From positions 18,377,181-18,441,180 of the forward strand of contig NC_135552.1 of assembly GCF_964340395.1 (NCBI RefSeq): a stretch of 64,000 nucleotides of DNA, given 5' to 3'. Of the stretch, positions 49,199 through 62,998 are shown in pieces. Within the stretch, counting starts at the first letter, position 1, and the number at the start of each line of letters is the position of its first letter. The stretch comes from Glandiceps talaboti. Its lineage: Eukaryota > Hemichordata > Enteropneusta > Spengelidae. A program made the translations under genes and the position numbers. The notes beneath the pieces are model-generated. The model searched no databases, had not been told where the DNA came from, and saw only the letters and a list, made by a program, of their open reading frames with translations.

Positions 49199-49505
49199 CT
49201 TACAGTTCGTGTATGTCTTTAACTTTACAGACCACAGACTCAATGGTGTAGATGATGTCTGACAAGTAGCGATCACAGTAGAAGAGCTGACAGAAACTCT
49301 ACAGCTTACAAATTGAGAAGTGGATACGAAAGTATACTCTACAAGTGTTGGATATTATTAATAGCAAGCAGCGCCACTGTGCGTCGTTACCTGCAGCTAG
49401 GATTTGTTGCTAGACAGTACCGGACATTTGCTGCAACAACATCGCCTACGATACCCAGATATCTGACAGAGGTCAAAAGTCACTATTTTCGACGTACACT
49501 GTAAC

Positions 49506-49538
<33 letters not shown>
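49506..49538. repeat. (TA)n microsatellite
   Basis: About 16 alternating TA units. Confidence 0.95.
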
Positions 49539-49539
<1 letters not shown>

Positions 49540-49541
<2 letters not shown>

Positions 49542-49905
49542 GATTTTGATGACTAATTCCGTGCAAGTGTTATGCGCACGTTTCCCCGCTATACTCTTCT
49601 AATTTCCGTTGAAATTCTGAGCTGAAAGACGATACTGTGTGTATCTAGACTTACATTTAGAGACAGTTTATTGTTTACCGTGGAAGGACAACCCACCTAG
49701 GCCTTTTCACTTGTATCTCAGGGCGCAAAGACTGTCGCGTGAAGAGCACAAACAAATTTCCATCGAATTATCAAAGTACATTACCCAGAGGCGAGCGACC
49801 AGTGCAGTGTTGCTTTCAGCTCCGGTGATTACAACGAGTTGCGAACAACACAGTCCAGCAACGGTATCTATTGGTGTTTTGTTGCTATGATAGTATATTA
49901 CTAAG
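49540..49905 (+). ncRNA. candidate 5' untranslated first exon ending in strong donor
   Basis: G+C- and CpG-richer than its surroundings and ending in CTAAG|GTAAGTCTCT, a near-ideal donor at 49906. An 83-codon frame covers 49639-49890 but stops before the donor, so the exon is more likely untranslated. The left limit is arbitrary (just after the TA run). There is no TATA box evidence. A good acceptor (TTTAACTTTACAG) at 49230 lies upstream, so a longer internal exon is also possible, though all frames there close. Confidence 0.25.
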
Positions 49906-50789
49906 GTAAGTCTCTAACTAAATTACATCATTATTGTTGAAATTGTAGTAACTGGTCATGGCATAATATGAATGTGTGAGTTCTGAAGTGTTGGCCGACA
50001 GATTGCATAAACTAGACACATTCAAGTCAGTACTTACGTAACACTATTACTGTTAGCGTTACGTTTAAGTTCCTTTACTGTTGAACGCGATTCGATTAGG
50101 AGTGATGAACAACTGGCGGGTTAGTGGCTCAAATTTTGTTTGCCTAAATTGGATCAATGATGGCGAATATTAGCAATACAGCAGTTAACTAATGCCGTTC
50201 ACATTATGCAGTGTGTTTAAAGCTAGTATGTATTGGGTATTCAATTGACATATAGAACAACTCCATTCTGTTATTAGTGTTTGATTCTGTGCCTGCAAAG
50301 CTAGTTAGCTTGCCAAAATACTTACCTATCATACCGTCCCAGCTGCTACATCGTATATTATAGACTTTGAGAATAAAACAATATCCTGAAATTATACAGT
50401 AAGTCCTACTTTGACCTCTAAACCTTTGGGATTAACTAGAATACGATACTTGTACAGTAAGCCCGGATATTAGAATGAATATGACACGTAATGCAACTTG
50501 AAACCAAATAATGACACACAAATGAATGATTAAGGTTCCTCGCTTAAAAGTATGCAGTGCTGATTTCACACTACAATTTAGAACAGAGTGGAATCCGCTG
50601 GAAATTTATGTCTACCGTGATAACCTATCAATGTAATATTTCACAGTTTGTCCTGAAAACAATACAAAATATCGTTACATCATCTACGTATTGAAGTATA
50701 TTAATTCTCATACACCTTTATATGGACCAATAATTCATTGCATTATCCTGTTCACATGTTGACAGAAATTAGAATAACTTTGGTTTAGC
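49906..50789. other. non-coding stretch
   Basis: AT-rich sequence up to the 33-bp minisatellite. No gene or mobile element seen. Confidence 0.45.
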
Positions 50790-51541
50790 TAGGTAGGATC
50801 ATAAAACGATATCTGGCACACCTAGGTCGGGTCATAAAACGATATCTGGCACACCTAGGTAGGATCATAAAACGATATCTGGCACACCTAGGTTGGATCA
50901 TAAAACGATATCTGGCACACCTAGGTCGGGTCATAAAACGATATCTGGCACACCTAGGTCGGGTCATAAAACGATATCTGGCACACCGAGGTAGGATCAT
51001 AAAACGATATCTGGCACACCTAGGTCGGGTCATAAAACGATATCTGGCACACCTAGGTAGGATCATAAAACGATATCTGGCACACCTAGGTCGGCTCATA
51101 AAACGATATCTGGCACACCGAGGTAGGATCATAAAACGATATCTGGCACACCTAGGTTGGATCATGAAACAATGTCTGGCACACCTAGGTTGTGTCATAA
51201 AACGATATTTGGCTCACCTAGGTCGATTATAAAATAATATCTGGCACACCTAGGTCTCGTCAAAAAACGCTATCTGGAACACCTAGGTCAGGTCATAAAA
51301 CGATATCTGGTACACCTAGGTCGGATTATAAAGTGGCACACATAGGTCGGATCATAAAACGATATCTGGCACACCTAGGTCGGGTCATAAAACGATATCT
51401 GGCACACTTAGGTCGGGTCATAAAACGATATCTGGTACACTTAGGTCGGGTCATAAAACGATATCTGGCACACCTAGGTCAGATAATAAAACGATATCTG
51501 GCACACATAGGTTGGATCATAAAACGATATCTGCCACACCC
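50790..51541 (+). repeat. 33-bp minisatellite, about 23 copies
   Basis: Unit CATAAAACGATATCTGGCAC followed by ACCTAGGTCGGGT. Units alternate between TCGGGT, TAGGAT and TTGGAT endings, hinting at higher-order arrangement; a more degenerate zone lies at about 51165-51340. Because 33 is divisible by three, the minus strand gives a 137-codon repeat frame (RYRFMTRPRCA) and the plus strand an 88-codon one (GRVIKRYLAHL). I treat both as artefacts. Confidence 0.97.
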
Positions 51542-54500
51542 AGCTCGCGCGGGCTATACTAGTCGGCTTACCCATACCCAGGTAATTTTGCTTACATAGG
51601 TCATAGTACAGACCATCTTTGCTTTGGTGCACGCACTGTTAAAGTGACTCACTATCAATTACAAACGTTGAGGGAATAAAACGTTTTTAAACCCTGTGTC
51701 AGTCAGTTGTTCGTGTTAGCCCTCACAATCATTTGATATCCCTAATTTTATATTGTTTCCATCAGAATGTTAGCATACAGGATAGGGAATGTGATATGGG
51801 AGGGGTGGTCGTTATGGACTAAAAGGCCATTTTAGGATCGTTAAAACAACATACAATATTGTCGATTCCAGACATGTTATGTTTATTTATGCTGTCTCAA
51901 GGGTTATTTATTATGGTTTAGGTCAAAGGCTATCACACTCATTGTATAGAACTAAAACCTCATGGCAATAAAATGTATACTATAATATATGTCTTTTTTC
52001 AAACTTTAAAAAAGATCTATGAAGCACACGGACATTATCCTTGTCCAGTGAAGTTACAGAATGGGATATGTTTTAATTCTGTTATCTCATATTGAGCGAG
52101 ACGAGACTAGACCATCTTTTCCATTGTAGTTTAGCACAATCGAGTTAATCAGACTGTTTTCGAGGGATTGTTTTGTTTATTGGTTTCTGCGATCTGCCAT
52201 TAGCATGTTTTAGATTCAATCGGATAGTTTATAGTGTATGAGAGGAGTGCTTGCAATGTGGGCATGCGTAGTGAGATTAAAACAGTACTAGTATTCAAGC
52301 TGTAATTGTAGTAGCACTGGGTCTATCTAAACATGTCTTACAGACTTGTCCGTAATGGTTCAAAAAGGAAATATCTGCGAGGCTCGTATTCACTTAGTTA
52401 ATCTAGCTCTTCACTGGTCACGTAGTACAACTGTTTAAAATCGCTTTTTTTTAGTACGAGTCGAGATGCGCGTAAGTACTACATGGATAATATCTGGGGA
52501 TGAATATGAAACAAGGGGTATGGTGTAAAACTGGTGTGTCTGGTAGAACTGATTAGTTTGTTAAAAGTGTGCTCATTAAGTGGGTGGCCATTGATGCGCC
52601 AAATTGTAGTCCGCTTGGTTTCACTACCTTTAAGGATCAAAATTACTGTGGGTGAGATTCGTCGATACGTTGTAGTGTTTTCGTCGTTCGTCATTGCAGC
52701 ATCCCCATGTATCTTTTGAAATACATCCAATGACTGACCAAAAATGTTCACCAGCTTGGTAGATGAAATGATTTTACAAAGGTTTATCAATCACCGTTTA
52801 GTTCTTACAAGGTCGAATACTTTGAAAGAAATGTGCTCGTGATAATTACCGTGGATACGTAACAGCAATCCGAATAGATTGTTAAATACCCCCATTCTAT
52901 ACTATTAAAAGTTCACATAACGTCGGATTGAAATACCAACTAGGGGGGGGGGGGGTACACGCCCCTTTGAAACATTGCAACCCATCCTGTAGACATCGAT
53001 CGAACTATTACTAATTATGGGATCATTATATTTTGCTTGTTCTCTGTTACTTGGTTACCTCCTCAACCTTCTGACTTTGTGATCTCGAGTAGGGTTTGAT
53101 TTCACTGTGGTCGATTTCATTTCAAATGAGTCATCATGTCTATTTCATAATGGTTTATTTATAATAGTTGGTGACCCTGTCCTGAGGTTGCTAAGTGCTG
53201 AAGCGTGAGACCCGTATTACTCTCAAGTAGTTTTCAAATTCGATATATGGATATAAAAAAAAATCATATAATTGTAATAAAAATTGATTCGAACTTCACT
53301 AATTGTTTCGATAGGCTTGGTTCTTAGGGAGAAAAACTTCACATTGTGCATATCCGGGGACTGCAATCTCTTAATTCATGGTGACAAGTACAAAAACAAA
53401 GAGAAATTCGTGCCCTTGGCTGTAGCTGTACTGAAACTGAAATAGATACAAATCATTGTACAAGTACAGGAAAAAATAGAATGAATTATTGGACAGATAA
53501 AAAGTGAAATATTGGACATCACAAACTTGTAACTGTTGTCCGTACTTCGATAAATTTGCCTTTAAAGAATGTTCTCATGTGATGTGTTTAGGGTTCAGTA
53601 TAGAACTTGTTTATACGTACACATTATGAGTTCTCGACACAATCAGTGTAAACGGTACAACAACGCTCCCGTTGGTCGACATACTGGTGTGCTCTTGCGT
53701 GTTTTGAAAGTCAACATTTGAGTGTTTGAAGGTATGTATATAGCCATGAAAATTAGTCAAGGCTAACCGTGATACTTGATAAACCCTAGTATATTAGATT
53801 TGTGACCCGATCCGATGTGGATGACCAGTGGAAAGTACACAGTCTCTTTGTTGTAGCTATATATAGTCGTGACGTTCAAGTAGAAGTCAGGATCTAGGAC
53901 CCTTTAATCGTATTAGCCACATATCTTTCATCAAAAACACCGTCTAAAAACATCGACTTTCTTTCCACAAATAAAATCACACGTTTACCAAGGAAGGCTT
54001 TTGGGGATCGATGAAATGATAACATAACTGCTAACTTTAAAACATATCTCATAAAGTAAAACAGTTGCTAGGTAACGATTATGGTTTACTGTCGTCCTGG
54101 TGAAGATCAAATTCTTGATGATCACAAAATGAAGGGTAGTTATAAATGATTGATTGAACTTTAGCTTGAAATTGGTAATGCGACCACGGATGACAGTATA
54201 AAATAGTTTCCCACCGTATATTTATAATATCTCCAATAAGTAAAGTTTGACAATATGCATGACCAGCAAGGTGATGAAGGTCACAGTTTTCAACTCTTGA
54301 CCCCAATTCACCTACACAAAGGTTATATACTGGTCAAAGGTCACATAGATTGAACTATGCATGATGTGCATCATTCTACACTTATCCATTATCTCATTGA
54401 TCATTGTTGTCTGTCCATGTCGATTTTGTAAACATGTTAGACCGATTCGTCAAAGACAACTGGTCCTCGCAAGTGTTTTTTAATGGTATGAATTATGTTG

Positions 54501-54902
54501 ACCCAATAGCTATCGTTGTCCTGCTAGAAAACATAAATTATACATAAATAACACAACAAATCAAAACAAAGAATGTTGAGAATCATACAACGAAATTGTA
54601 GTGCCCGGATATTCTCCTCTTTCTGGAAACAGTGCGCTGAGGATAAATCGCGTCGCTGAATATTAATCTGAGTGGTTGCTTATCTTTTTTTGTATTAAAT
54701 ACAAGATAAGCAGGTCATAAAAAAAAAGCAATGAAGATAATTATGAGATGTTGTCAGCTTGGAAACGTTCATCAAATGTTTTTTTAAAACTTTTAAATGT
54801 AAGTAAATAGTATTGGTATAAAGTTAAAACAAGGTGAAGCTTGTCACTAGAGGGCGTCCTTCAATAGTGTAATGGTACCCGTCGTATTGACAATCATCTG
54901 TC
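51542..54902. other. 3.4-kb stretch without recognisable genes
   Basis: Contains G13 at 52943-52955. A 103-codon minus frame (52479-52790) reads TTYRRISPTVILILKGSETK and on to GHPLNEHTFNKLI; it is compositionally protein-like but unassigned. Confidence 0.4.
54844..54857 (+). promoter_or_regulatory. CTCF-like motif TCACTAGAGGGCGT
   Basis: Matches the bilaterian CTCF core CCASYAGRKGGCRS at 12 of 14 positions by my count. Same orientation as the weaker match at 38211. Confidence 0.35.
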
Positions 54903-55136
54903 ATGGAAAGCGTCGACAGGACACATTTTACTAATTTGCACGTATCTCGTGATTTGAATAATCTAGATGAAACGTATTTGTCACTGGCCAAAGTGATTTC
55001 ATACTGTCAAGTGTATTTTCGTCACAATCCTGACAAATTACAATGTTTAGAATTACCGTGTTTTCGAAGCAAGAACCCCGGTCATTTGTCAGCACAGCTC
55101 GAGCTCCCGACTTGGCAGGTTAAAGCCACATGGTAG
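54903..55136 (+). CDS. short unassigned open frame
   Basis: ATG in a fair context (GTCATGG) opens 77 codons, reading MESVDRTHFTNLHVSRDLNN and later YCQVYFRHNPDKLQCLELPC. G+C and codon positions look more coding-like than the flanks. No signal peptide, membrane segment or known motif, and no splice sites clearly flank it. It could be a small orphan gene, an exon or chance. Confidence 0.15.
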   Translation: MESVDRTHFTNLHVSRDLNNLDETYLSLAKVISYCQVYFRHNPDKLQCLELPCFRSKNPGHLSAQLELPTWQVKATW

Positions 55137-55618
55137 TACATCATTCTACGTGATATCGCTGCACCCTTGTCACACCGACATGCAGTCATTGTCTTTTTGA
55201 AATCGTAATATCCACATACTTTCATAGATTTTGCAATAGGTTTTGTACACATCCAAAAAATTATTTGTAATTCACATCATCTGAGTTCTGTCCTGTCGTC
55301 AAAACAAGTTGTACTTATAGGATAGTACATGATATTATTTATCAACTGCATATTTGGCGTTTGACTATGCAAAACACACACATTTTGGCTAAGAAAAAAA
55401 ATAACATCATTGTACAGTGTAAAGATATGGATTAATATGAGCAGAACTATAATAAGATAAAATGACCAATCTCTGCATTTTACGCATAGAACAATGTTGT
55501 CATAAAAAGAACTGGGACAGAGAGGGGGGATATTTGAGACAGAAGGAAGACATATTAACTTAGGAAGAGGGACGGACTATAGACATGTGGGAGACACACC
55601 TTACAGAGAGGAACCAAG
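55137..55618. other. non-coding stretch
   Basis: AT-rich sequence with no gene or mobile element seen. Confidence 0.45.
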
Positions 55619-55682
<64 letters not shown>

Positions 55683-55701
55683 TAGATAGATAGATAGATA
55701 G
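55619..55701 (+). repeat. (GACA)n changing into (GATA)n
   Basis: About 15 GACA units to 55680, then five GATA units. Confidence 0.97.
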
Positions 55702-57029
55702 AAAGTTGTACGGAATGCGATTACTATATATATTACATTTGGTCGACGTTCTGGTATGGCATATTGGATTTTTGGTTTAGAAAACTTGATGGCTCTTGGC
55801 TGATTATGCTAGTATTGTATAGCATACACATCTACGCAGGATCTATAAGATAAAGTTTATTCTATCATTAGAAAGATAATATTAGAATCATTCCTTAGCT
55901 GTCAGATTGGGTACGAGCAAATGTGAAACTTTCATGATCAGAAAGCTTCTTATATGAATGTTAAGTGGATTACCTGTTTGATTTACTTCTGTAATCCTTG
56001 GCGATGAAATCTCTGTGGATCGGTACGAACTCAGTCCTGAGTACATATGTATGTACAGGTGTAGGAGCGTACAGCATTAGTAAATAACTAATCACCGCCT
56101 ATATGTCAAGCTTAAGTGTGAACTTTATATTTATTGTTACGACTACAACTTATAACTTTAATGAAGTCTTCTTGTAGACAATGTTGTCACTCGTCAATCT
56201 ATCATCCAGGGAATCCTGAGGAACGCCATACGATTCCATCACAGAAGACCTATGGAGATTTAATTCGGTTGGTGTTTTGACCTAAACATTTAGATAGCCA
56301 TTATATTGTCGTGTATATTTTACATAGCACAGTCCTTTGGATCGACTTGTCATATTTAGTCCCAACATATCTGTTGTTGACAGGAAGTATTCAACACCCA
56401 CTTCACCTATAAACTCAAGTAGAATGATTCAGATAGTCCCCGAGATTCTTTCTGCATGTGACGTTCCAACGAACGACAACATTGCAATCCAGACAATGTG
56501 TAATGCAAACCAACAGTATGCAGAGAATGGAGTTAAGTTAAAGTAACTCTGAAAGTGGTATAAAAATATACTTCACAGCTGCACATGAAGATTCTTGAAA
56601 TAGCACACAGGATCTGTTATATATGTTGTATCGGTATGGTATTTGTCTTGGACACCATCTGTGTCCTAACACGGCCTCAGCATCTACAACGTTGTAACAG
56701 TCTAAAAGTGTTTACCCTAGTCTTGGGTTTCTAACCATTAAGGGTATTGATAGGCATATCCTTGAAAAATCATTTATTTATTTATATATTAACAGCATGC
56801 CCCAAGACATATCCGTCGAAACATTTCCTAGAAACACTACCACAGGAAAACAGCAGACATCTGTATACATGTAATAACGTCAATCATGATATAAATGCAT
56901 GGCTTACTCATTGTAATGAAGGGTAGATATGATGTTGGAGAATGTGCTGTGATAGGCGATATTGTTTTTGAATGGCGAGTCCAAAAAACAGCATATTTAT
57001 GTATGTATTTGTATATAATGCCTAATCAT
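55702..57029. other. non-coding stretch
   Basis: AT-rich sequence with no gene or mobile element recognised. Confidence 0.45.
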
Positions 57030-57166
57030 GCGTGTGTGTATGTGTATGTGAGTGTGTGTATATGTGTGTGTATGTGTGTGTGTATGTATGTATGTATGTA
57101 TGTATGTATGTATGTATGTATGTATGTATGTATGTATGTATGTATGTATGTATGTGCGTGCGTGCG
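57030..57166 (+). repeat. (GT)n then (TATG)n microsatellite
   Basis: An interrupted GT block to about 57081, pure TATG units to 57153, then GTGC variants. Confidence 0.97.
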
Positions 57167-58744
57167 TTTTGTAATATACGTGAGCGTTTGTGTTTGATTC
57201 AGTACACAGGTATGTGAGTTTCTACTATTCGTAGTTAAAAATCACAGCTAGCACAATATTCAATGATTTGTTTGGATATTCTTTCAATTATTATTAAGCG
57301 GCGCTCTGTGGAAGATAAGAATATATATCTAAAAATACACTTCTCAATCTAGTTAAATTTAGTTGTCTACTTCATCCTCTTTCTGATTTCTTCTACTGCA
57401 ATCCATTTGTTAACAATGCACATATATTCTGAGAGCTACAAAAAAGTGATCATTATAACATGTAGTATTGATTAGTAGATCGCAGAGATTAAACTCAAAT
57501 AAGTTTACTGTTATCATTTACGTTTTTCCTTCTCCTGCTTGCTCAAAGGCATCACTTAATTTGCATATCAAAGAAACCTCATCCAGGAGTCCCATCATAA
57601 TCGAGGTTTATGTAAACAGGAATCGTGTGATATAAGATGTCGAAGTAAGGATTTGCAGAAAATAATGATACATTGGGTTATTAATGGATGGAGTGGGAAG
57701 GGAAGGGAAGGGATGTAGGTAGGCACATTACTAGGCCCAGTGAGTTGTCACCTCTTGTACGTACACCCTGTGCTCAATAACATGGTATTACCTTAGGTTA
57801 TTACTATTGTTAATGCATGCATAGTTACATGTGGTTTGTGATCGTGATAGGCCTCTCCATGTCACTCGATGTAATTTCAATCTGATAACTCTCAGTATCT
57901 GACTTAAAGCAAAACATGGTGGTATAATCTGACAGGCAAATCATGTTCAGCTAATGGAACAGAAATTACTACCCCGAGGCACCTTTTACTTGAATCAATT
58001 AAAACATGGTGTTCATTTTCCCAATTCCAAGCTCGTAATACCAAACCTTTATTTCATACGAAGGAATTCGATCGCTTTATGTAGATTGCGTTGGCGATGT
58101 TGGACGCTAATGTCTGTACATTGATGAGCTCTATGGGTATCTATCAAATGCGATCTGAAAAACAGATATTGTTTTTCACAAACTCATCTGAAATATGAGA
58201 CGACTAATGTAGTACGGAACAATAAGTGGTGTATATGACGAACTAGTTGCATTTCTCCTAATTGGCAAGAGAGAGAGAGGGGGGAGGGAGAGTAAGGCAA
58301 GTAATCCCAGAAGGACACAACAATATTAAACAAGATGCATTAATGATATATGATGATTTAATCTTTTGTCACGTGTTGTATTGTATATTGTCCATTTCCA
58401 TGGATTCAATCAGTGTCTTGTATCACTGTCGGCGAAACGAAGACTTTCACATGTATGAGGAGAGAAAATGTCAGTTTCATACAATGCATTATGAATTGCC
58501 TGACAGTTATAGTTTATTAATAAAAACACACCTGAGGATAATATTATTTTGATAATGCGTGGCACCTACAGATCACTTAAAAGAATTAATCATGCTGCAA
58601 TGTTATATTGATATGATAGTTATCGACTGTAGTTGTAGGCCGTAATTGGACATTGAGCATTTTTGTGTTAAATTTGGAAAGATATTAATGTTGAAAGTTG
58701 CCAGCGTCTTTATGTTATATTTACATCATGTGTTGCATTGTACT
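57167..58744. other. non-coding stretch
   Basis: Contains a short (GGGAA)n run at about 57695-57712. No gene recognised. Confidence 0.4.
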
Positions 58745-59060
58745 TTGTGTTGTGTTGTGTTGTGTTGTGTTGTGTTGTGTTGTGTTGTGTTGTGCTGTGT
58801 TGTGTTGTGTTGTGTTGTGTTGTGTTGTGTTGTAATGTGTTAGCTGTGCCGAGCTGTGTTGTGTTGTGTTGTGTTGTGTTGTGTTGTGTTGTGTTGTGTT
58901 GTGTTGTGTTGTGTTGTAATGTGTTAGCTGTGTCGAGCTGCGTTGTGATGTGATGTGTTGTGTTGTGTTGTGTTGTGTCGTGTTGTGTTGTGTTGTGTTG
59001 TGTTGTGTTGTGTTGTGTTGTGTTGCGTTGTGGTGTGGTGTGGTATGGTGTGTTGTTTTG
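58745..59060 (+). repeat. (TGTGT)n pentanucleotide array with 84-bp higher-order unit
   Basis: Mostly GTGTT units. The variant GTAATGTGTTAGCTGTG occurs at 58832 and again 84 bases later at 58916, so a block of pentamers plus variant has duplicated as a unit. Degenerates to GTGGT at the right end. Confidence 0.97.
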
Positions 59061-59128
59061 TATTGTTATTGTGCTTTTATATTTTGTTTTGATTATTTAA
59101 TAACACTTGATTTTCTGTGTATCACCAG

Positions 59129-59162
59129 TGTAGTAATTTGTATGATCATATTGAATGTTCTG
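59129..59162 (+). CDS. possible 34-bp micro-exon
   Basis: Acceptor TGATTTTCTGTGTATCACCAG, 34 bases, then donor TCTG|GTGAGT. One frame reads CSNLYDHIECS plus one base. Both splice signals are good, but the exon is so short that chance is a serious alternative. Confidence 0.15.
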
Positions 59163-60959
59163 GTGAGTATACAATCTAAACTAGTCTATTTAGCATCCTC
59201 CTGTAATGTCATTAAAATGTACTTATCACTACATGTCTTGTCTAATGACACAAATATATTGATAGCACGTTATATTGTGTACACGTCGGTGAACAACTCT
59301 TAAGTTCGTTGTCAACCACATTTCCACATTCTCGGCTCATAGAAATAACATTACGCAGAAAATTACACCAACTTTAGAAATTAAGTAATGTAGCATGACG
59401 TCATGAACTTTTATTTATTCATCCAGTTACATTAATGGAAGAGTAGACTTAGCGTTACCATAGCAACACAGGTAGTCGGAAATATAAAAGAGGGTAGATA
59501 TTTGCGAGGCTATTTAGTTGTACTTTCTTTGTTGCATTTCACTCAAACACGGAATGTTCTATACTTCCTGGCTTTCCGACTTAATTTCAAAGCTGTATTC
59601 CATGGCACGTAGTATTTGGATATCATTCCTAATAACAAATACTCAATAACAACATTAATATCAAAACTGATAGCTTCGTCTGTAAATTTTTATTGACTTG
59701 TCAAATCGAATCGTTTCGCTTCTTTTTTTTTTACACGTTTTAATATTTGAATAACACTTGAAATGTGATTTGTCATCAAATATATTATAAGGATGCTCCA
59801 ACAAAGTAAATCCATCACAAACTTCCGATAGAAAGACTTGTGTTTGAATCAGAGGAAGTGATCCTTGCATCACTCAAAGAATAAGCACGTTTTCAGATAA
59901 CAAGTAATATATTTTCACTCATGTAATAATCATGTAATATTCCTGATAATGCGCTGACAAATTTATGCCGCTGCATGCTTTCGTGCTCATTTCCAAGCAA
60001 ACAAGAATTATAACAAAAAAATATATACGTATAGGAACACGTGACCTGATATTGTTGTCACATCAGAACAAACGTTTAGATTGGTTGAAAGGTGCTCATG
60101 AATTAGTTGGTTAGTGTAAAGTTTCCTCGGCGAGGGATGTAGGTGACATTTTGAATACACATCGCTGGATGATCCCACTGTGCGTGTTGACGTTGTTCTT
60201 GTGCGTGACTACTCCGGTGTGTATGACGAATACTCTCGTATTTATGAGTGTAAATATTTGCCAACGACGATTGTAAACCGTGTAAGTACCACTCATATCA
60301 GAACATGTGTATAGATGAACTTGGACGAGTCGTACGTATAGCTGGGTGTGTTTGATTTGCTTCCAGATGATTCGAATAGATTTTCAGTCTTATACTTATA
60401 AATTTGAGCGTGGAGAAGAGAAACTCTGTGAGATTTGGTGTTCTCTTTAAGTTGGTGCGGTGTTCATGATATTGTATTGGCTTTATCGCAATCATGATAA
60501 TTTGTGTTTGTCATTTTATCGCACTTTTTTTATTCAGTACTAAGGATTATTCACATGTATCCGTATTTATTACCTGCGTTATTATGATGTCAGGAACGGG
60601 ATCGGCTTTGCATATCTTTATCCTAGGGAGGTAGCACAGTACACTGTAACATTCGTAGTCGATCACCAACATTAGAAGTGAGGTGGAAAAGGCATTCAAG
60701 CGAAACGTTCCTATAGGGCAATACTTGAATCGACGGGTCTCCATCATCTGCTTCCTGGGATCGTTTTCAAGACTTGGACCAAGACTAATTGCTTGCCGAT
60801 AAGTACGATGGATATATCTACATATAACGTATAAGACAGCAAATATGAATCAGGGCTCATACCACTATGAGATCAGGGTGATCTTAAACCTATTCTACAG
60901 TGGATTAGGCTTAGCAAGCCAAGTATCCGTAATGAACCTAATTTATCAATTCAACGTAC
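59163..60959. other. non-coding stretch
   Basis: A perfect CRE octamer lies at 59396-59403 and a T10 run at about 59723. No gene recognised. Confidence 0.4.
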
Positions 60960-61031
60960 CCTCGCAATGGAGATTTGATAAGAGAAATTATTACACAGAC
61001 AATGTTGACGTTTAAACAATGCATCTGCATT
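60960..61031 (-). CDS. candidate internal coding exon (72 bp), minus strand
   Basis: A minus-strand acceptor (CATCCCTTCCCTTTCAG) leads into 72 bases and then the donor-like GAGG|GTACGT. The open frame is phase 0-0 and reads NADALFKRQHCLCNNFSYQI then SIAR. The acceptor is strong and the donor moderate. Product unknown. Confidence 0.25.
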
Positions 61032-61623
61032 CTGAAAGGGAAGGGATGAATTTGAAAAACGATAGACTAAGTGAGTTTCAACATGATAGTGTTGTATCTT
61101 TTTAGACTCGACTACTCGGTACTAATAGTTGAAATACCATTTTTAGTTTTTCTTGACCTTTGCCTTCTCCTTGACTTTCGTGCTATATGTCAAATTGTGT
61201 CGGTCAAGTTGCTGTGAACAATCTAGCAGGTCTCAGCGGCGGCTTTCCTGAGAGATTCTTGGCATTTAGTTACTAGTAAGACGAGATTTCTATCACTTAA
61301 TAACGTTGTAATCCCATCATTGACTTGTGCATACTAAACTTGAACGTTTCATTGGACGGTGGAAGTATATATGGCATACCTCAACCGTGACGGGTGGATT
61401 TAAGTACATCTACATGTGTTTAGTGTGTAATAGTCTAGTGCACATATATTTTAAACGCTAGATAGACTTAAAAGCTCGCGGTTCAATATATACTAGGTAA
61501 TGTCATTTTGTATCCCGCTAATTCACACAAAAAGCTCACCACACGGGGTAGGCACATATGAGGCGTTCTAAAATGATTTAGTGTCAGGTTTATCAATTCC
61601 AGCCTTCTCTAATCGTAAATATT

Positions 61624-61636
61624 GGGGGGGGGGGGG
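61624..61636 (+). repeat. G13 homopolymer
   Basis: One of two long G runs on the plus strand (the other is at 52943-52955). Confidence 0.95.
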
Positions 61637-61733
61637 AAATGACAATAAACCAAATATAAGCATGGTTCACCAACATAAATTATGTCCCGTATAAAACGAC
61701 TCCTGATTTAAATTGTTCGGTTTAAAGGTATCG

Positions 61734-61853
61734 TTTAGTTAGTTAGTTAGTTCGTTCGTTCGTTCGTTCGTTCGTTCGTTAGTTAGTTAGTTAGTTGTTT
61801 GGTTGGTCGGTTGACGGTTGGTTGGTTAGTTAGGTAGGTAGGTAGGTAGGTAA
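61734..61853 (+). repeat. (GTTA)/(GTTC)/(GGTA) compound microsatellite
   Basis: GTTA units, seven GTTC units, GTTA again, a GGTT/GGTC zone, then GGTA units: an array that changed unit several times by single substitutions. Confidence 0.95.
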
Positions 61854-62851
<998 letters not shown>

Positions 62852-62998
62852 ATCAGTGTTATCAGAGAGAGCGTAATCAGTCATTAATAACGTTATGAAG
62901 AAATGACTGAGTTGAACCTTTCCAGGTATTGCGATATCACGTTCAGAGAGAGAAAGCGAGAAAGAGGTGAAATATGTTTATGAATATGAAATCATTAT

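Noticed and set aside
50785-51599. 137-codon minus frame and 88-codon plus frame with 11-residue repeats
   Set aside because: Produced by the 33-bp minisatellite; no splice signals, start context or conserved ends.
52479-52790. 103-codon minus-strand frame suggestive of a retroelement
   Set aside because: No motif of reverse transcriptase, nuclease or gag could be matched, and length is within chance.
58646-59303. Cys-Val-Val-Leu repeat frames up to 117 codons
   Set aside because: Artefact of the GTGTT pentanucleotide array running into AT-rich flank.
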